Notes: generated by a model not told the origin, from the letters alone. Positions 1 to 9,443 are shown, numbered from the stretch's first letter. The stretch: 64,000 bases of DNA from CAVVJA01 sp963801715 (GCA_963801715.1 CAWDGB010000007.1:62001-126000); one strand, 5' to 3'. A program made the numbers and translations.

Positions 1-40
1 TGCCGACACGGCCGGTAGCGCCGATCACTGCGATGCTCAT
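1..40 (-). CDS. NAD(P)-binding Rossmann protein, N-terminus only
   Basis: Thirteen codons at the start of a gene that continues beyond the window. The peptide MSIAVIGATGRVG carries the GxxGxxG dinucleotide-binding turn that begins NmrA-like and atypical SDR proteins. An AAAGGAGA ribosome-binding site lies 4-5 bases upstream of the ATG (bases 45-52), which supports the start. Substrate and full length cannot be judged. Confidence 0.75.
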   Translation of the reverse strand, partial: MSIAVIGATGRVG

Positions 41-1060
41 CGTGTCTCCTTTCGATAGAGCTCGATCAGTTCGAGGAGGTGCGCAGCAGGATGATGGCGC
101 GCGTCATCTGGCAGGCAACCCGCAGGGGGCGGCAATGAGCACGGCTGAATGCCGACCTGGTCACCATCCGGCTGGGCCCGGCGAGCTGCTTGCCCTCCAG
201 CAAGAATCTTCAACTCCGACTCGTTCGCCACGCACATCCCCGCCGACCAGGTGCCATGGACCGGCACGGCCGCAACACTATGGGCCGCCTCCAGCGCCCA
301 GGGTGCGGGCGGACGATAGTGGTTGAGGGCCAGTCGAGGTTTGCGACTTGTCGATCCGCGAGCTGGCAGACGGCAAGAGTTGGCACAACCAAACCGACCG
401 GGGGTACCCCGGTAACGGCCTTCGCGTGTCCAGGCTCACCGGCCACGAGCGGTGGTCAGCGCGGCGAGTTTGGCCTGTAGTCGGTTGATGGTCAGCGAAC
501 CCTCGGTGTTGTCATCAGAGCGTTCGTGTGCCGAACGAGCTCGGCGCCGGTCGCGAGGGCCGGAAACCTGCGCCAGGCCTGGGCCGCCTCGCCGGGGGCG
601 GCCCGAGGCAGTCAGAGCGTCGCCGTAGCTGGAGCAGTCCCAGCTCGCCGTGGGGTCTCACCTTCTCGCCTGAGGGAGGTCTAGGGCTCTCGCCGCTTCG
701 TGTGCCGACTCCTTCAGGCGATCGGCGGTCGCGTTGACCATCGAGCGGACCGCCGGGCGAGCACAACCGCCTTCCACTCCACCTTCGTATGGTCCCGGCG
801 CCGCCGGCGCCGGGGACCACATCACGCCGCATTCGCCCGGTACTCCGCTCGGTCACCTCAGACTGAGCTGTGCCCGCTCAGACGAGACCTTGGCCGCCCT
901 TGCCGGGGGTCGTACTGTTGCTGGCGCCCGCGCCGCGCGGCCATCCTCCCGGCCACTGGCGGGGTGTCCACCTTCAACCCAGCTATCCGGTGCGGCTGCC
1001 GCTGCTGGGCCCGCGTACCGGCCAGGACTTCCTACCAACGATCGTCGAGAGGGTGATGGC
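41..1060. other. No convincing gene
   Basis: This kilobase contains only short overlapping reading frames without family resemblance or good ribosome-binding sites. At 791-817 there is an inverted repeat with 12-base arms (GGTCCCGGCGCC and its complement with one bulged G), which could be a hairpin or terminator. Nothing else was recognised. Confidence 0.5.
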
Positions 1061-1267
1061 ATGACAGATCAGACACCACAGCAGATCCCGCTGGAGACGT
1101 TCCCCGACGAGATGGTGATCACCCGCGAGTTCATCGCGCGGCTGAACGAGGCAGCCGCCGCCGAGGGCGCTATCTCGTCGGGCGCCGCCCTCGCCGCCAT
1201 GATCAACGCGCTGGGCAAGCTCGAAGTCCAGGTGATCGGCCTGTGGAGTGGACTCAGCGAGAAGTGA
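1061..1267 (+). CDS. Small hypothetical protein, 68 aa
   Basis: The ATG follows a GAGAGGG ribosome-binding site at a normal distance. The protein is acidic at its N-terminus and has an alanine-rich helical middle (AAAAEGAISSGAALAAMINALGK is the character of residues 27-49). No signal peptide or long membrane helix is clear. I do not recognise the family. It is flanked by noncoding DNA and the aldo/keto reductase, so context gives no function. Codon use and the ribosome-binding site make it a likely real gene. Confidence 0.55.
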   Translation: MTDQTPQQIPLETFPDEMVITREFIARLNEAAAAEGAISSGAALAAMINALGKLEVQVIGLWSGLSEK

Positions 1268-1585
1268 GCATGGACGGTTAGGGGCTGTGGCTGGCGGCCG
1301 AGCGACGGTCACGCGTCCCAATCCAGTGATCGATCAGGAACTACACCACACCTCAAGTGGCGCACCGATGGACGTACGCAAGTACGCCTGCGGCGATGCC
1401 AAGAGATCAAGTGGCTGAGCTGATGCTTGCTTCACTGAGAGTTCGGGCGATGACCATCTCGGCCCGCCGGACCTGCGTGCGGTGCTGTGCGGTGTTCACG
1501 GCTTCTACGGTAGGTGCGGGCGTGCCGAGCTGGGGGTAAGGCTGTCACCCCGCACGCGGCCGGTGCGCCGCCTAGGGTCGAAGGC

Positions 1586-2482
1586 ATGACCGCTACGACC
1601 CCGGAACTTACCCTCAACAACGGCGTCAGAATGCCTGCGCTCGGGCTTGGCGTGTTTCAGAGCCCGCCGGACGAGACCACGTCAGCGGTAGAGACCGCGC
1701 TGCAGGTCGGATACCGGCACATCGACACGGCTGCCGCGTACGGCAACGAACGGCAGGTCGGCGATGGCATCCGCCGCTCCGGCTTGGACCGGGCCGCGGT
1801 GTTCATCGAGACGAAGGTGTGGGTCAGCGACTACGGCTACGACCAGACGCTGCACGCGTTCGACAAGGCGATCCGCAAGCTCGGCGTCGGCCAGCTCGAC
1901 TTGCTCATCCTGCACCAGCCGGCTCCGGACCGGTTCGACAGGACGGTCGCCGCGTACAAGGCGTTGGAGACGCTGCTGGCCGACGGCAGGGTGCGCGCGA
2001 TCGGGGTCAGCAACTTCATGCGCCACCACCTTGACGATCTGCTGAGGCAGACCGACGTCGTGCCCGCAGTGAACCAGATTGAGCTGCACCCGTACTTCTC
2101 CCAGCCGGACGTGCAGAAAGCCGACGCCGAGCACGGCATCCTCACCCAGGCCTGGTCGCCGATTGGCGGCATCACTTTCTACCCGGGCTGGGGCGAGGAT
2201 CGCAAGAACGTTCTCGAAGACTCCACCATCGGCGCGATCGCCGCCGAGCACGACAAGACACCCGCGCAGGTGATGCTGCGCTGGCAGCTGCAGCACGGCC
2301 GGTCGGCGATCCCGAAGTCCACCAACCCGGGCCGCATCGCCGAGAACTTCGACATCTTCGACTTCGACCTGACCGCCAGGCAGATGTCGGGCATCGACGC
2401 GCTGGACACGGGTGTGCGCAACGGCCCCGACCCCGACGTCGCGCGCCCAGAGTTGTTCGACCGAGTCGTGCCCGAGGACTGA
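1586..2482 (+). CDS. Aldo/keto reductase (AKR5-like)
   Basis: A 298-residue (beta/alpha)8-barrel NAD(P)H-dependent reductase of the 2,5-diketo-D-gluconate reductase type, expected to reduce aldehydes or ketones in the cytoplasm. The catalytic tetrad is visible: Asp47 and Tyr52 (HIDTAAAYGNE), Lys77 (ETKVW) and His110 (LILHQ). The cofactor-binding IPKS motif with the following Thr-Asn occurs near the C-terminus. The ATG at 1586 begins the family's usual N-terminus, and an in-frame extension to 1514 has no homology. It stands alone, so the physiological substrate is unknown. Confidence 0.92.
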   Translation: MTATTPELTLNNGVRMPALGLGVFQSPPDETTSAVETALQVGYRHIDTAAAYGNERQVGDGIRRSGLDRAAVFIETKVWVSDYGYDQTLHAFDKAIRKLGVGQLDLLILHQPAPDRFDRTVAAYKALETLLADGRVRAIGVSNFMRHHLDDLLRQTDVVPAVNQIELHPYFSQPDVQKADAEHGILTQAWSPIGGITFYPGWGEDRKNVLEDSTIGAIAAEHDKTPAQVMLRWQLQHGRSAIPKSTNPGRIAENFDIFDFDLTARQMSGIDALDTGVRNGPDPDVARPELFDRVVPED

Positions 2483-2618
2483 CCTCCGGCGTTCTACCGG
2501 GACCCGGCAGCGCGCCCTCGATCGGACGCTCGGACGGCACGCGGAAGGTCGCTCCGCTGCCGGCGTTTCGAAGCACCCGCGTCCTCTCGGGACGGAGCTA
2601 TTGAGACGTTGCGCTGCG

Positions 2619-3669
2619 TCACAACTCGAAGCGAGTCCCGACAGTGTTGGGGATGAACGCCTCGCCGAAGCGGGCACTCATGCGTGCTGGGCCCGCCATC
2701 CGGTGCAGTGGGCCGGGACGACCACGGAGGGAGCCAGGGCGCCCAGGTCGTCGAGGACCCGGGGGATGAGCGGCTCGAAGATCGGCCCGTTGAGATGGAA
2801 GCCGCCCATGACGGCGTACAGCGGGCGGTCCTTGGTTATCCGTCGGGCGTAGTGGCAGATGTTGACGATGCCCGCATGGCCGCAGCCGGTAATTACCAGG
2901 AGCCCCTTTCCTTGATGTCCACAATCAAGCCTTGTTCGTCGAGGACCAGGGGGTCCGGCTCCCAGCGCCCGTCCAACCAGGCCTGCTGTGGGGGGAAGCC
3001 CGGCTCGTATCCGGTGGTGCGGGGCACCTCGCCGGTAACCAGCACGGAGCGGTCGAACAAGAAGCTGGGTTGCTGCTCCTCGATTACCTGGAAACCAGCG
3101 TCGACCAGGGCCCCGCGGCTGGTGCTGGGGATCTCTCAATCGGATCTCGTCCGGGCAGACTCACCCGGCGGCGGCGCCAGAACTGGGGATGGATGAGCAC
3201 CGGCAGGTTGACCCTCCCGAGCCGCCGGATCAGGCCGTCAAGCCCAGTGGTGTGGTCGAAGTGGCCGTGGCTGCAGACGATGGCCTCGATGCCCGAGGGG
3301 TCGACCTCCAGGCGGCGCATGTTCTCAACCATCCCGTCGGGGGTGGTGCCGGCATCGAAGAGGATCTGGTGCTGGGTGCTGTCCTTGGTCGATGTGACCA
3401 GGACCGAGAAGCCGTGCTCGGGCAGCAGAGCCACAGGAGCGTCTCCGCCTTCCATGGTGGCGGCCGGCTGGCGTCCGCCGACCCCTATCGGTGCCCGGTT
3501 GGGCCGGTCCCTGATCTGGCATGAAGATGTCGGTGACGTTGTCCATGAGCGTGGTTACGGTCACGGCGTCGACCGGCTCCAAGTCGAAGACCACCCGAGG
3601 CTCGAAGTCGTGCAACACCTGCGAATCGGGCAGGTGCAGATGCGCTTGGTCTGTGTCGTCAGTGCACAT
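2619..3669 (-). pseudogene. Metallo-beta-lactamase-fold hydrolase, four frameshifts
   Basis: Read across frames this is a complete MBL-fold protein: LEPVDAVTVTTLMDNVTDI near the N-terminus, the zinc motif SHGHFDH, then GCGHAGIVN and PAHCTGW, ending NTVGTRFEL. The intact family resembles the archaeal dihydropterin/MBL group. Four indels break it: one extra base near 3498, two extra near 3132, one missing near 2910 and one missing near 2681. A good GGAGAG site precedes the ATG at 3669. No single frame encodes both the zinc motif and the C-terminal half, so the product should be inactive unless these are sequencing errors. Confidence 0.8.
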
Positions 3670-3752
3670 TACGATTCACTCTCCTGCCGATCAGGCTTGA
3701 CTCGCATCGCCTCATCATGGGCGGCCTACGTGTACACCGGGCCGCCGCGCAC

Positions 3753-4008
3753 TTAATGCGTCTCGATGCCGGCGAAGAGCCCAGCATGGAAGCGCATGAA
3801 CTGGCTCGGGCCGAGTTGGCTGCGGACGACGGTTTCGAAGACGGCTGATTGGCACCGCCGAGCTCCTGCATGGCGGCAGGGTCCTGCTCCATGAGTCCGT
3901 CCCAATGAGCTGGCGAAGTCGTGCGAGCACGTCGTGAAAGGATCGGGACGTGGTGATGCCGATTCGCTGACCTTCGAAACGCGTGGTGGTGGCTTGGGCT
4001 TCCGCCAT
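3753..4008 (-). pseudogene. Degraded small gene, possibly DUF302-like
   Basis: The first 43 codons read as an intact N-terminus (RFEGQRIGITTSRSFHDVLARL), which resembles the start of DUF302 proteins. The sense then moves to other frames (MEQDPAAMQELGGA, then FETVVRSQLGPSQFMRF) and ends at a TAA at 3753. At least two indels and probably an internal deletion are needed. The family call is tentative; the broken state is clearer than the identity. It lies just upstream of the equally broken MBL-fold gene on the same strand. Confidence 0.45.
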
Positions 4009-4329
4009 TTCTACGAGCCTTTCTTCTCAGGGTTGACGTTGAGCGGCGGTGCCGCTGCTCCGCCGATCAGGACCTACAGGTGATCGAGTTGGATGTTTCC
4101 GACGACCGGCTCTGGGACCGCCAGCCAAAGTCACCAACCGTCCGACTATGCAGTCGACAGGCTGATGGTGGACAAGGACGTCCAGTACCCTCGATTGTCG
4201 AGAGTCGCGTCGTGGCAGCAAAGCAGCGGCCGCGAATCCGCCTGTACTCGCTCGTCTCGTCATAGGCTGTTGCGTTCCATCCGCCGAAGCCCATCCGATT
4301 CTGACGTCTAGCTGGAGACCGCATCGGTC
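4009..4329. other. No gene seen
   Basis: Short frames exist on both strands but none has a plausible ribosome-binding site, motif or length. Nothing else was recognised here. Confidence 0.4.
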
Positions 4330-4722
4330 TTAGGTGCGCTGGACTCGGGTGAAGCCTCCGAGGTGCTGGCGCTTGACGGTCATAGGAACACCAGCCCCAG
4401 CTTGGTGTCTGAGCATGTCCAACACAAGGTCGCTCGGCTCGCCGTAAACCTGGATGCTGGTGGTCGCCTCGAGCGTCTCGGCATAAGCGCGCGCCGCTCG
4501 CTCGGCGACGACCTCCATATGGAACTCCATTGAGGCGGCGTCGGGATGGATCTGAACAACCCCGACCTCGGTGCCGTCCTGGTTGACGTATTCGTTGAAT
4601 GCCAAGAGCTGAGGCTCATTTGCCTCGATAAATGAGCCGAGGTCAGCCGCGCGATCCCGCTCGGCAGCGAGCTTTCCCTCTTTGAGTCTGTTGGTCGCGA
4701 TGAAGATGAACGGGGCAGACAT
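4330..4722 (-). CDS. Hypothetical ABM-like protein, 130 aa
   Basis: The ATG at 4722 is preceded by AAAGGAC at good spacing. The order of predicted elements (strand FIFIATN, charged helix, long helix with EFHMEVVAERAARAYAE) fits a dimeric alpha/beta-barrel protein such as the antibiotic-biosynthesis monooxygenase group, but no catalytic motif is diagnostic. A longer in-frame extension to 5091 is rejected because it is unlike coding sequence and the ribosome-binding site sits inside it. Function unknown; likely an intact cytoplasmic protein. Confidence 0.7.
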   Translation of the reverse strand: MSAPFIFIATNRLKEGKLAAERDRAADLGSFIEANEPQLLAFNEYVNQDGTEVGVVQIHPDAASMEFHMEVVAERAARAYAETLEATTSIQVYGEPSDLVLDMLRHQAGAGVPMTVKRQHLGGFTRVQRT

Positions 4723-5688
4723 CACGGGTCCTTTCGTCGCTGTGACACTCGTAGCCCGCATGGTCGCGTGCCACGTCCTTCGCACTCCGGGGAGCACCCG
4801 CTCCCTGCGGAGGCTGTCGCACAAACGAAACGATTTGTCGGCAGCGCACAACGGTCCTTTTGACCGACGTCCTGTAAGGCCACGTCCCGGCAGTTGACGC
4901 CCGCCGGACGGATTCGATCTCCGGTGAATTCGGGTGGTTGTTCGCTTTGCAGGTCTGGGCTCGCCGCGGGCGCCGTGCCCGTCGCGAGCTGGAGCAGACC
5001 TGCAGCGTCGGCGGCGGTTCGAGCAGGACCTCGCCCGCCGGGAACCGCCGAAGCTCGCCCACGGCTCGAAGGCAAGCGAACTGGGTCTCACTCAACTGCA
5101 CGCGTTCGTCGATCCCCATGCCGCCCTCAGGCTTAGTGCTGACGAGGTTACGGAACAACGGCATACTTGGAAGCCAGTATTTAGTCATGATTCCTTTGGT
5201 GGGTCATGCGGGCAGCCGGTTAGGACGCGGCCCGCGCCCCGCAGGGGGAGTCACCAGTAGCTGGTGTGCGAAGCAGGACGTCGATCAGCGCTGGGCGTTT
5301 TCGCCAGCTGATAGGCCGAACGCCCGGCTACACGGTTGGCGCCTCGGCGACTCGGCGCAGGCTCTGTCGACGACGTGCTGAATGGTGGCAGAGGAGGTCC
5401 GCCGGAACGCTGCCCGGCCGGCCCTCACTATTTCCGGTCCCTAGTGGGGCTGGTCGCCGTGCGACTGCATATCAGGTGTGCACGGTCATCGCGCGTACAG
5501 CTGCAGGTTGCTGATCGATGGCCGTGAGTGCGGACGTGCTGAACCCCCGTGTCGAGATCCGGCGCGCGGCCCTCCTCGTGGCGACGGTGATCGTCTCGGC
5601 CTCGCAGAAAGGCGTGACCCGTTCGGCATCATTGACTTCGACCCCGACGACTCCCCGCACGTCCGTGCTGCCGTTTTAGTGTGTCGGC
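4723..5688. other. No convincing gene
   Basis: About one kilobase with only weak frames. The best is on the minus strand near 4990-5188 (residues such as GIDERVQLSETQFACLRAVGEL), which could be the start of a lost gene because the sense stops after about 55 codons. No RNA gene or clear repeat was seen. Confidence 0.4.
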
Positions 5689-6087
5689 ATGGCAACGCAT
5701 TGGACCATCGGCGCCGACGCCGCCGACCCACACCGACTCGCGGCATTCTGGGCGCTCGCCCTCGGTTACATTGCCGAGCCGGGGTACGACTATTCCGATG
5801 GCGCGTCCATCGTCGACCCGGACGGCAGGGGCCCTGCGATCGGCTGGCTACGCGTCCCCGAGGAGAAGACCGCGAAGAATCGCGTGCACATCGACATCCG
5901 CGTCGCGGGCGAAGCGCCTTGGGACTGGGTGGAGCGCGCCACGTTGATCCGAGCCAAGGTCGACGATCTTCTCGTTGCCGGCGCGACGAAGGTACGCGAG
6001 CAGGAGTACCGCGACGAGGCCGGTCACACGATCCTCGGCCACGTGGTCATGCTCGATCCCGAGGGCAACGAGTTCTGCGTCGGATAA
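5689..6087 (+). CDS. VOC family (glyoxalase-like) protein
   Basis: A 132-residue single-module vicinal-oxygen-chelate protein of the Glyoxalase_6 type. It shows the typical start DPHRLAAFWALALGY, the middle KNRVHIDIRV, and the end LDPEGNEFCVG. The His of VHIDI and Glu of EGNEF are the usual metal-site candidates. Such proteins may be lyases, dioxygenases or resistance proteins; the sequence does not decide. No operon partner is intact nearby. A second protein with the same HMDL...DPEGNEFCV pattern lies at 12044. Confidence 0.88.
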   Translation: MATHWTIGADAADPHRLAAFWALALGYIAEPGYDYSDGASIVDPDGRGPAIGWLRVPEEKTAKNRVHIDIRVAGEAPWDWVERATLIRAKVDDLLVAGATKVREQEYRDEAGHTILGHVVMLDPEGNEFCVG

Positions 6088-6203
6088 TCAACACGTTGAA
6101 GCGGAACTCCAGAGCACGATGTCGGACATTTCACGGAACGGCTGCGCCTGACCCGGCTGACCGTGCAGCGCCTTAGTTCGCAGCGATCCCTCGAAGGGCC
6201 TGC

Positions 6204-6222
6204 GGTTGACACTGTGTCAACC
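6204..6222. promoter_or_regulatory. Perfect 19-base palindrome, operator-like
   Basis: GGTTGACACTGTGTCAACC is a perfect palindrome around T6213. The TGACAC-TGTCA arms resemble operators of TetR-type repressors. No intact regulator gene is adjacent; it precedes the degraded membrane-protein gene. Confidence 0.5.
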
Positions 6223-6236
6223 AGCCTGGCCGCCGT

Positions 6237-6670
6237 GGAATTGCTGCCATCATCGTCGCCGGCTTGGCGCTCGCCGTGTCCATCTGGTCGATGCTCGACT
6301 CACGTGCGAGTGCGCGCCGTTCGGCGTAAGCAGCTGAGCGGTCAGCTGCCGCCGCTGAGCCTCAGATCGAGATGGCTACGACCTACCGGGTCCCATCGCG
6401 GCTGGAGCACGACGTGAGGTCGGCGCGGCCGCTCGTCAACGACAGCCACGAGACAGCCGAAGTGGTGACGCTCACCAGCGGCAGCCCGTGCAGAGCAGAA
6501 TCATCGTGGACACCCAACCGCAGGACGTCCAGCCTCATAGCGCCATCCACTTCGTGGTCACCCCTGGGATGGGTGCGGGCAATGAGTGGCTGACCGTCAC
6601 GTGCCGTCGTCCGGGTGAGAAAAAGATACGCACCTGGCGGCATCCCATTCCGCCGCCGCGGGAGACGTAG
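6237..6670 (+). pseudogene. Degraded membrane-anchored protein
   Basis: In one frame residues IAAIIVAGLALAVSIWSML form a membrane helix followed by an Ala/Arg-rich coil. An in-frame TAA follows ARRSA, after which the same frame resumes as AAERSAAAAEPQIEMATTYRVP and runs to about 6485. The sense then moves to another frame (IIVDTQPQDVQPHSAIHF) and ends at 6670. One nonsense mutation plus one frameshift would rebuild an N-anchored protein of about 145 residues. No start codon or ribosome-binding site remains. Family not recognised. Confidence 0.45.
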
Positions 6671-6757
6671 AGGGTGTGGCCTGACCCCGGCTGATGATCC
6701 AGGCGCCGAGTGGGAGTCTTGCCGCCCATGATGTGGGCAGGAAGGCTCGACGAGAAC

Positions 6758-7038
6758 ATGGCAACGAGGAAGAGCACACGCCGGAGCAGGTCGTTCGCAA
6801 GCTCGGGACCGCTGACCGCATGCTGGGCGACGGCCAGGATGTCGCCGATGTCTGCCGCGAACTGCAGGTCTCCGAGCAGACGTACTACCGGTGGCGTAAC
6901 CAGTTCGGCGGGCTCAAAGCCGATGACGCCAAACGGCTCAAGGACCTGGAGCGAGAGAACGCGACGCTCAAGCGGCTGCTGGCCGACGCCGAGCTGGAGA
7001 AGGCGGCGTTGAAGGAGATCGCCCGGGGAAACTTCTGA
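6758..7038 (+). pseudogene. IS3 OrfA, frameshifted near start
   Basis: OrfA binds the insertion-sequence ends. The body EQVVRKLGTADRMLGDG...VSEQTYYRWRNQFGG is a transposase_8 helix-turn-helix, followed by a leucine-zipper-like helix LERENATLKRLLADAELEKAALKEI. The natural start MATRK at 6758 is in a different frame from HTPEQ; two extra bases at 6771-6774 explain this. A continuous frame does exist from an upstream ATG at 6694 and could still express the body. The TGA at 7036 overlaps the start of OrfB, as usual for this family. Confidence 0.8.
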
Positions 7039-7870
7039 GCCCGGAACGCCGGCGGGCGGCCGTCGCTCACCTCATCCGCGTGATGGGCTTGAGCGAGCGG
7101 TTCGCCTGCCGCGTGACCGGGCAGAACCGTACCACCCAACGCCGGACGGCCACCGGAACGACCCCGAGGACCCGGACGCGGCGCTGCGGGCGTGGCTGCA
7201 CGCATGGGCGAAGGATCATCCACGGCGCGGGTTCCGCAACGCCTACCACGACGCCCGCGGCGAGGGCTGGACGATCAACCACAAGAAGATCCAGCGGCTG
7301 TGGCGCGAAGAGGGCCTGCGGGTGCCGCAACGGCGCCGACGTAAGCGCCTCGGCACGAGCACGACCGCGACCGTGCCGACGGCGGACGCGCCGAACAAGG
7401 TCTGGGCGGTCGACTTCCAGTTCGACGCCACTACCGACGGCCGCCCGGTGAAGATCGTGTCCATTGTCGACGAGCACACCCGCGAATGCCTCGGCGGCGT
7501 GATCGACCGGTCGATCACCGGCGACGACCTGATCGACGAACTCGACGGCCTCGCGCAGCAACGCGGCTACCCGGCGGTGCTGCGCTGCGACAATGGATCA
7601 GAACTCGCCAGCCAGGCGATGGGCGACTGGGCCGGTGAGCGCGTCGGCCTGCACTTCATCCCGCCCGGCGAACCGTGGCGCAACGGCTACATCGAGTCGT
7701 TCGACAGCAGGGTTCGCGACGAATGCCTCAACATCAACATCTTCTGGAGCCTGGCCCAAGCCCGCGTCGTGATCAGCGACTGGAAGGAGGACTACAACCA
7801 CCGGCGCCGGCACAGCTCGCTCGGTTACCAGGGGCCAGCGGCCTACGCTGCTGGCTGCACCCACCGATGA
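7035..7870 (+). pseudogene. IS3 OrfB DDE transposase, frameshifted
   Basis: Catalytic subunit of the insertion sequence. The N-terminal part (RRRAAVAHL, LSERFACRVTGQNR) is in one frame and the rest in another because one base is missing near 7165. The downstream frame has all three acidic residues: Asp in AVDFQFD, Asp in RCDNGSE and Glu in GYIESFDSRVRDE, and ends with the family's HSSLGYQGPAAYA. The intact piece from 7322 lacks the N-terminal domain. Confidence 0.88.
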
Positions 7871-7933
7871 AGATCGCTGACAGGCACCGTGGATCGGTTC
7901 CCGGGTGCCAACGACGCGCCTATGTATCTGGAC

Positions 7934-7945
7934 AGTTACGTAACT
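7934..7945. promoter_or_regulatory. ArsR-type operator palindrome
   Basis: AGTTACGTAACT is a perfect 12-base palindrome ending 20 bases before the GTG of the ArsR-type gene. Position and symmetry fit autorepression of the ArsR/SRPBCC pair. Confidence 0.55.
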
Positions 7946-7965
7946 ATCTTGGTACGCTCAGGGCC

Positions 7966-8292
7966 GTGGAAGCTGTCCTGCGGGCCGTGGCGGACGAGAG
8001 CCGGCGCACGATCCTGGAGAGCTTGACCGGCGGTCCGGCAACCGCGGGTGATCTGGCGGCGCTGCTGCCGATTGCTCGCCCAGGAGTATCGCGGCATCTG
8101 CGGGTGCTGCGAGAGGCGGGGCTGGTCGAGGTCCGTCGGGAGGCGCAGCGGCGGGTGTACCGTCTTCGCCCCGAGCCACTGGCCGAGGTCGATGAATGGC
8201 TGGGCCGGTACCGGGCCTTGTGGGAGCACCGGTTGGATGCCCTGCACATCGAGGTGGCGCGGGGGAAACGCGAACGAAGGAGCACCAGATGA
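7966..8292 (+). CDS. ArsR-family transcriptional regulator
   Basis: A 108-residue winged helix-turn-helix repressor. Visible are the start LRAVADESRRTILESL, the recognition region GDLAALLPIARPGVSRHLRVLREAGLVEVRREAQRRVYRL and a C-terminal tail LAEVDEWLGRYRALWEHRLDAL. This tail is typical of ArsR proteins paired with SRPBCC (AHSA1) proteins, not of metal sensors, and no Cys pair is present. GTG 7966 begins the conserved N-terminus. The stop overlaps the next ATG (ATGA), so both are translated together. The palindrome at 7934 is the likely operator. Confidence 0.9.
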   Translation: MEAVLRAVADESRRTILESLTGGPATAGDLAALLPIARPGVSRHLRVLREAGLVEVRREAQRRVYRLRPEPLAEVDEWLGRYRALWEHRLDALHIEVARGKRERRSTR

Positions 8293-8807
8293 CCAGCAAT
8301 ACGCGTGGGAGCGGCCGCATCCTGGGCAGCCTGCGCTCAGTCGATGGCAAGGGCACCGTGCGCATGGAGGACCGCTTCGACACCGATATCGACGATGTGT
8401 GGTCGGCACTCACCGATCCCCACCGTCTCGCCCGCTGGCTCGGCAAGGTAGACGGCGACCTCCGCCTCGGCGGTGAGTACCGCTTTCACTTCTTTGCCAG
8501 CGGATCGGAAGGCACGGGGCGGGTGGAAGCGTGCGAGCCGCCGCGGCGCCTGCTGCTGCGCCACGGCCTGGACCAGCCGGACGTGAAAGTCATCGAGGCC
8601 ACGCTGGCCGCCGACGGCGACCAGACCATCCTGGTCGTCGAGGAACGAGGCATGCCCCTGGACCTGCTCGCCGCCTACGGCGCGGGAATCCAGGTCCACG
8701 TCGAAGACCTAGCCGCCCACCTCGCCGGGCGTGAGCGCTGCGACGCCGACACGCGGTGGGACGAGCTCGAACCTGCCTATCAACATTTGGCGGCCGACGT
8801 CCGCTAA
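8289..8807 (+). CDS. SRPBCC (AHSA1-like) protein
   Basis: A 172-residue START/Bet v1-fold protein. Typical features are EDRFDTDIDDVWSALTDPHRLARWLG near the N-terminus, GGEYRFHFF, and the terminal helix HVEDLAAHL. Such proteins bind hydrophobic ligands in a central cavity. It overlaps the ArsR-type gene by four bases, and this regulator/SRPBCC pairing is very common in actinobacteria. The ligand is not known; the arrangement suggests the regulator controls it in response to a small molecule. Confidence 0.88.
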   Translation: MTSNTRGSGRILGSLRSVDGKGTVRMEDRFDTDIDDVWSALTDPHRLARWLGKVDGDLRLGGEYRFHFFASGSEGTGRVEACEPPRRLLLRHGLDQPDVKVIEATLAADGDQTILVVEERGMPLDLLAAYGAGIQVHVEDLAAHLAGRERCDADTRWDELEPAYQHLAADVR

Positions 8808-9138
8808 GACCACAACAGATTCGCTGCATGCCGCACGGCCCATACTGGGCGAACCTGAACTCGATGCGATCGAGCACCGGACTGAACGCCTCACGCTAGG
8901 TTCAGAATCTACAACGCGACGCGCACCTGCCGATGATGATCGACTCTCATAAGAGGTGGATCAGTTGTCGGGGTCCGACCAGGTGCCTATACCAGGGCTC
9001 AGCTTGCCCTCTCTCAATGAGCGGCCGTTCGTCATCCGTAGTAGCCCTGTGACGCGTGTGTCGCGCCCGACTCGATCAGTCCGACATACTCGTCGTGTCC
9101 TCGATCCGATGTGGGGATGTCTCGGGGATCGCAACGTG
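8808..9138. other. Noncoding stretch before LuxR fragment
   Basis: No gene seen. The reading frame of the next gene is open back to 8956 but without family similarity before about 9109. Confidence 0.4.
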
Positions 9139-9438
9139 ATGCTGAACAGGAACCGTGAGCGCAGTCTTCTGGACCAGCTGCTCGCCGATGTGCGCGGTGG
9201 CGAGAGCCGAGCACTTGTGGTGCGGGGAGACGCAGGGATCGGCAAGACCGCGTTGCTCCTCTATGTGCTCGGTCAGGCATCAGATTGCCGGGTGGCCCGA
9301 GCGGCGGGAATTGAGGCGGAACAAGAGCTCGCCTTCGCCGCCTTGCACCAAATCTGCGCGCCGATGCTCGACCTGCTGACGCGCTTGCCCGATCCGCAGC
9401 GCAAAGCATTGGGAACTGCAATTGGTCTTAGCGCGGGG
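9139..9438 (+). pseudogene. LuxR-family AAA regulator, 5' fragment
   Basis: About 100 codons of the N-terminal ATPase of a large (usually 900+ aa) ATP-dependent LuxR regulator. Residues RERSLLDQLLADVRGGESRALVVRGDAGIGKTALL contain the Walker A motif, followed by ELAFAALHQICAPMLDLL and GLSAG, where similarity stops exactly at the left end of the IS21-type element. No remainder of the gene is found on the far side of the element, so a deletion accompanied or followed insertion. An alternative start is the in-frame ATG at 9109. Confidence 0.85.
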
Positions 9439-9443
9439 TGGCC

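Larger units (their letters stand above)
6758..7870 (+). mobile_element. IS3-family insertion sequence, decayed
   Basis: Two consecutive frames encode the OrfA helix-turn-helix protein and the OrfB DDE transposase of the IS3 family (IS407/IS51-like by sequence character). Both frames carry indels, so the element should not move on its own. I could not identify matching terminal inverted repeats or a target duplication; the given coordinates are the coding extent only. Confidence 0.85.

Noticed and set aside
515..856. 113-codon minus-strand frame
   Set aside because: Low-complexity Arg/Pro/Gly sequence without a recognisable start region or family.
1682..2677. 331-codon minus-strand frame opposite the aldo/keto reductase
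   Set aside because: It is a GC-rich antisense shadow; the plus strand holds all catalytic motifs of the reductase.
4643..5188. 181-codon minus-strand frame beginning MTKYWLPSMPLF
   Set aside because: Only the first 55 codons look protein-like and the rest overlaps a real gene in another frame; noted as a possible remnant only.
6690..7930. Terminal inverted repeats of the IS3 element
   Set aside because: I compared both flanks by eye and found no convincing pair, so no ends are claimed.
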